Source of the DNA: Kofleriaceae bacterium
GTDB taxonomy: Bacteria; Myxococcota_A; Polyangia; Haliangiales; Haliangiaceae
DNA length: 64,000 nt
Assembly (NCBI GenBank): GCA_018058095.1
Contig: JAGPCO010000021.1
Location: 1 to 64,000, forward strand
Direction: 5' to 3'
Part shown: piece by piece, positions 62,838-64,000 of the stretch
Position numbering within the stretch: position 1 is the first letter of the stretch
How the letters are laid out: each line of letters opens with the position of its first letter
Translations under genes and position numbers: made by a program
The notes under the pieces: model-generated
Told to the model about the DNA's origin: nothing
Database searches by the model: none
The model's input: the letters and a program-made list of their open reading frames with translations, nothing else

Positions 62838-63155
62838 GTGCGGGCCGTGACCGCGGCCCTGCTGCTGGTCGCATGCGGTGGCGACGACCGCCCCGCCGAG
62901 GATATCGGCGCCGACACGCGGCGGGCTCGCTGCGAGCGCGCCGTCGACCGCGCTGTCGAACTCCAGGTCGATCCGGGCGCGCCCGATCGCGCCGCGCACC
63001 TGGCGGCGATGAAGGCCGCGGTCGGCGACCGCTTCCTGCGCCAGTGCGAGGACGGCGGCGACGACGTCGCGCTCGACTGCATGACGCGGGCGAAGACCAG
63101 CGCGGAGCTGGCCGCCTGCACACCCGCCACGGCGACGGCGGAGGTGACGCCATGA
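62838..63155 (+). CDS. Small lipoprotein coupled to the SpvB-like gene
   Basis: 105 aa from GTG 62838; the frame extends upstream to 62754 but the upstream part is not signal-like. Lipobox LLLVACGGDD. The mature protein is mostly helical with four Cys after the anchor (RRARCERAVDRA, RQCEDGGDDVALDCMTRAKTSAELAACTP), a pattern suggesting two disulfide-clamped helices. Its stop overlaps the ATG of the next gene by 4 bp (ATGA), so they are made together. Perhaps a partner or chaperone of the large secreted protein. Confidence 0.7.
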   Translation: MRAVTAALLLVACGGDDRPAEDIGADTRRARCERAVDRAVELQVDPGAPDRAAHLAAMKAAVGDRFLRQCEDGGDDVALDCMTRAKTSAELAACTPATATAEVTP

Positions 63156-64000
63156 AGCGGCATGCTCGCTCCGCGCGGCCTCGCCACCGCCACGCCACCC
63201 GGCTGCTCGCGCTGGCCATGGCGCTCACCCTCGTGCATGCGCTGCCCACCTCGGCCGCGCCGGCCGACATCCAGACCAGCCCGGCGCCGGCGCTGGGCTC
63301 GGACCCACCCAAGGCCGAGGCCATCGCCGACGGCGACGCCAACGTCTCCACCCAGACCGGCGCCTTCTCGTACACGTACCCGATCACGGCCCCGAGCGGA
63401 CGTCTGGACATGGCTCCGTCGCTGAGCCTGAGCTATTCGAGCCAGGGCGCCATCTATGGCGGCCTCGCCGCCGGTTGGTCGCTGTCGGTGCCGGAGATCA
63501 AGGTCGACACCGGCTGTGGCGCGAGCCAGTACCCGGTGGTCAGCATCGAGGAGGCCGATCCGCCGCCGCCCGAGCTGACCTGCTTCGTGTCGACGCTGGC
63601 CGGCGGACGCGAGCTCGTCAAGGTCACGGAGCCGGCGAGCGCCGACGTGCTGCTGTCGTACCGGGCCCAGGGCGACGCGTCGTTCGCGCGCTACCAGCGC
63701 CTGCTGCCCGGGCCCGGCGGCGAGCCCGGTGGGTGGCGGGTGCTCGAGACCAGCGGCACCATCCACTACTTCGAGGGCCCGACCGAGAGCCGGATGCCGC
63801 TGACGCGCTCGATCGACGCCTTCGGAAACGAGGTCGAGTACCGCTGGACGTTCCACACGGACCTCGACGGCAAGGGCGGCAACGAGTACCTCTTGGGCGG
63901 CATCGACTACACCAGCAACAAGGGGCAGAACGTCCGGGCTCACGCCCGCGTGACCCTGACGTGGAGCCCCGTCACGACGTGCGGCGACACGCCGATCGGC
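63152..64000 (+). CDS. SpvB/Rhs-like secreted protein, 3'-truncated by the window
   Basis: 283 codons are visible, without a stop. Basic then hydrophobic N-terminus (TRLLALAMALTLVHALP, cut near SAAPAD) is a signal peptide. From residue 60 the sequence matches the SpvB N-terminal domain of Tc toxins and Rhs shells: STQTGAFSYTYPITAPSG, APSLSLSYSSQG, GGLAAGWSLSVPEI. Later IHYFEGPTESRMPLTRSID and FGNEVEYRW continue the YD-shell style. The full protein is probably very large and ends in a cargo or toxin beyond the window. ATG overlaps the lipoprotein stop. Confidence 0.82.
   Translation, partial: MKRHARSARPRHRHATRLLALAMALTLVHALPTSAAPADIQTSPAPALGSDPPKAEAIADGDANVSTQTGAFSYTYPITAPSGRLDMAPSLSLSYSSQGAIYGGLAAGWSLSVPEIKVDTGCGASQYPVVSIEEADPPPPELTCFVSTLAGGRELVKVTEPASADVLLSYRAQGDASFARYQRLLPGPGGEPGGWRVLETSGTIHYFEGPTESRMPLTRSIDAFGNEVEYRWTFHTDLDGKGGNEYLLGGIDYTSNKGQNVRAHARVTLTWSPVTTCGDTPIG

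Overview
The window is very GC-rich (third codon positions almost all G or C) and gene-dense, and it looks chromosomal. It points to a myxobacterium-like member of the Myxococcota. Grounds for this: a secreted protease with a MYXO-CTERM-type tail (Cys-Cys, one hydrophobic helix, Arg run), an AgmX/PglI-type zinc-ribbon/TonB-C-like protein, a PilZ protein of the type expanded in myxobacteria, a PilT ATPase, and many Ala/Pro/Gly/Asp-rich lipoproteins and envelope proteins. I see no rRNA, tRNA, CRISPR array, insertion sequence or phage.

Layout. 1-917: end of an Ala/Glu/Lys-repeat protein. 0.9-9.9 kb: housekeeping genes (gshA, pyrE, alaS) with a PilZ protein and a secreted trypsin-like protease. 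9.85-14 kb: pilT with a coupled Asp-rich barrel protein, diverging from the AgmX-like gene. 14-16.7 kb: a double-receiver protein, a small unknown and a catalase-like haem protein. 16.7-22.5 kb: a four-gene envelope operon on the minus strand (DUF4159, VWA/GATase-like membrane protein, unknown, propeller-like protein). 24-26 kb: an ABC exporter pair. 26.4-27.8 kb: a SWIM-ligase-WGR fusion. 27.8-38.9 kb: HEAT, PilZ, MJ0042/GYF/TPR, SppA, barrel, FNR, DUF4272 and acyl-CoA dehydrogenase genes. 39.3-45.4 kb: Bcp, a PhoB-family regulator, then a TonB-dependent receptor and a beta-helix lipoprotein. 45.4-51.7 kb: an ABC-F ATPase and a large SWIM-SNF2 ATPase. 52-58 kb: lipoproteins and unknowns. 58-62.6 kb: an XPB-like helicase, a Bax1-like (DUF790) nuclease and a GHKL/Hsp90-like ATPase in one minus-strand operon. 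62.8-64 kb: a small lipoprotein coupled to the start of an SpvB/Rhs-like secreted protein that runs off the right edge.

How genes work together. The strongest candidate for an under-described system is the XPB-Bax1-GHKL cassette: helicase and nuclease overlap by 4 bp and the ATPase follows 57 bp later. The regulator-receptor-lipoprotein block at 40-45 kb looks like a self-contained outer-membrane uptake locus; two pairs of 11-bp-spaced direct repeats, the spacing PhoB-family proteins use, lie in front of the receptor gene. Two sequence-wide patterns also stand out. First, a TANNNT hexamer, often as TGN-TANNNT, sits 6-12 nt before the start codon of sixteen genes, which implies leaderless or near-leaderless mRNAs. 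Second, there is a set of hairpins whose arm begins in the TAG stop codon of the gene they end.
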